NCBI RefSeq assembly: GCF_000407445.1
Contig: NZ_ASWB01000001.1
Location: forward strand, 930,001-994,000
Length of the DNA stretch: 64,000 bases
Reading direction: 5' to 3'
From: Enterococcus moraviensis ATCC BAA-383
GTDB lineage: Bacteria > Bacillota > Bacilli > Lactobacillales > Enterococcaceae
Positions 63,693 to 64,000 of the stretch are shown here, in pieces (position 1 is the stretch's first letter; each line of letters starts with the position of its first letter). The notes under the pieces are model-generated. The model saw only the letters and a list, made by a program, of their open reading frames with translations, did no database searches and was not told the DNA's origin. A program made the position numbers and the translations under genes.

Positions 63693-63693
63693 C

Positions 63694-64000
63694 TTACCAA
63701 AGCCCCCCTTTTACTGGTGCAACTGCTTCACGGATACCAGCCTCAAATTCCTCAGGAAAATAAGCTAAACCGCTTTTCATTGGATTGGCAACAGACTGGC
63801 CCAATCCGCATGCAGAAAGGTTTGTCACATGTTGCAACATCTTTTCAAGTCGTTCAAGGTCACCTAAAACAGCCGTTTGATTATTGAATTTTGTCAAAAG
63901 CTCCAAAATTCGTGTTGTGCCTAAGCGGCAAGGTGTACATTTACCACAAGATTCGTGTGCAAAAAAGGCAGCGACCTGTACTAAATAATCAACGATGCTC
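63694..64000 (-). CDS. NuoF-like NADH-binding subunit, C-terminal part (runs off window)
   Basis: 102 codons of the 3' end are visible. AAFFAHESCGKCTPCRLGTT is the 4Fe-4S site of NuoF/HoxF proteins, followed by ACGLGQSVANPMKSGLAYFP. One base separates its stop from the fdhF start region, so the genes are coupled. In NAD-dependent formate dehydrogenases this subunit holds FMN and reduces NAD+. The N-terminus lies beyond the window. Confidence 0.9.
   Translation of the reverse strand, partial: SIVDYLVQVAAFFAHESCGKCTPCRLGTTRILELLTKFNNQTAVLGDLERLEKMLQHVTNLSACGLGQSVANPMKSGLAYFPEEFEAGIREAVAPVKGGLW

Overview
The window is low-GC Firmicutes DNA and fits the genus Enterococcus. It carries a WxL/WxL-interacting-protein surface locus, an LPxTG-type anchor, an orphan type VII (LXG) toxin island, T-box, yybP-ykoY, CtsR and Zur control elements, and strong AGGAGG ribosome sites. 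The species cannot be fixed from sequence reading alone. No rRNA, tRNA or CRISPR array was seen. Almost all genes lie on the minus strand.

Layout. 1-2.5 kb: the N-terminal part of a large secreted surface protein, then about 1 kb holding two tandem copies of a structured small RNA and a small hypothetical gene. 2.6-5.9 kb: a NUDIX hydrolase overlapping a PLD-helicase-DUF3427 protein, a possible defence or repair pair. 6-11.7 kb: an LXG polymorphic toxin with two small export partners, a DUF4176 protein and a row of DUF443-like membrane proteins (likely immunity). 12.1-12.8 kb: a HigBA-like toxin-antitoxin pair whose first mRNA looks leaderless. 12.9-22.5 kb: a WxL surface operon (1378-residue WxL protein, LPxTG-like anchor, two small WxL proteins, DUF916/DUF3324 protein, membrane protein, signal-peptidase-like protein) headed by an OmpR-like regulator with a degenerate receiver. 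22.6-24.2 kb: a tyrosine recombinase gene bracketed by perfect 27-bp inverted repeats with the architecture of recombinase core sites. This is a probable self-inverting DNA switch directly upstream of the WxL regulator and the most striking feature of the window.

24.3-33.2 kb: a methyltransferase, then leuABCD preceded by a Leu-rich leader peptide, an attenuator and four 75-bp tandem repeats, then metY under a Met T-box. 33.2-42.3 kb: small hypotheticals, a divergent ClpP under a CtsR box, a P-type ATPase under a yybP-ykoY (Mn2+) riboswitch, a phosphopantetheinyl transferase with an apparent ATT start, a TtcA-like protein and an LTA-synthase-family enzyme. 42.4-53.5 kb: a Gfo/Idh-ThuA-isomerase sugar cluster, five 79-bp tandem repeats, a Zur-boxed zinc-free S14 operon, an AraC regulator, and a tagatose-type PTS/LacC/LacD operon with a divergent RpiR regulator. 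53.6-64 kb: molybdate transport (modABC), molybdenum cofactor synthesis (moaC, moaA, MOSC, mogA, moeA) and a Cys-type formate dehydrogenase with the end of its NuoF-like partner. Together these form a complete supply line from molybdate uptake to NAD-linked formate oxidation.
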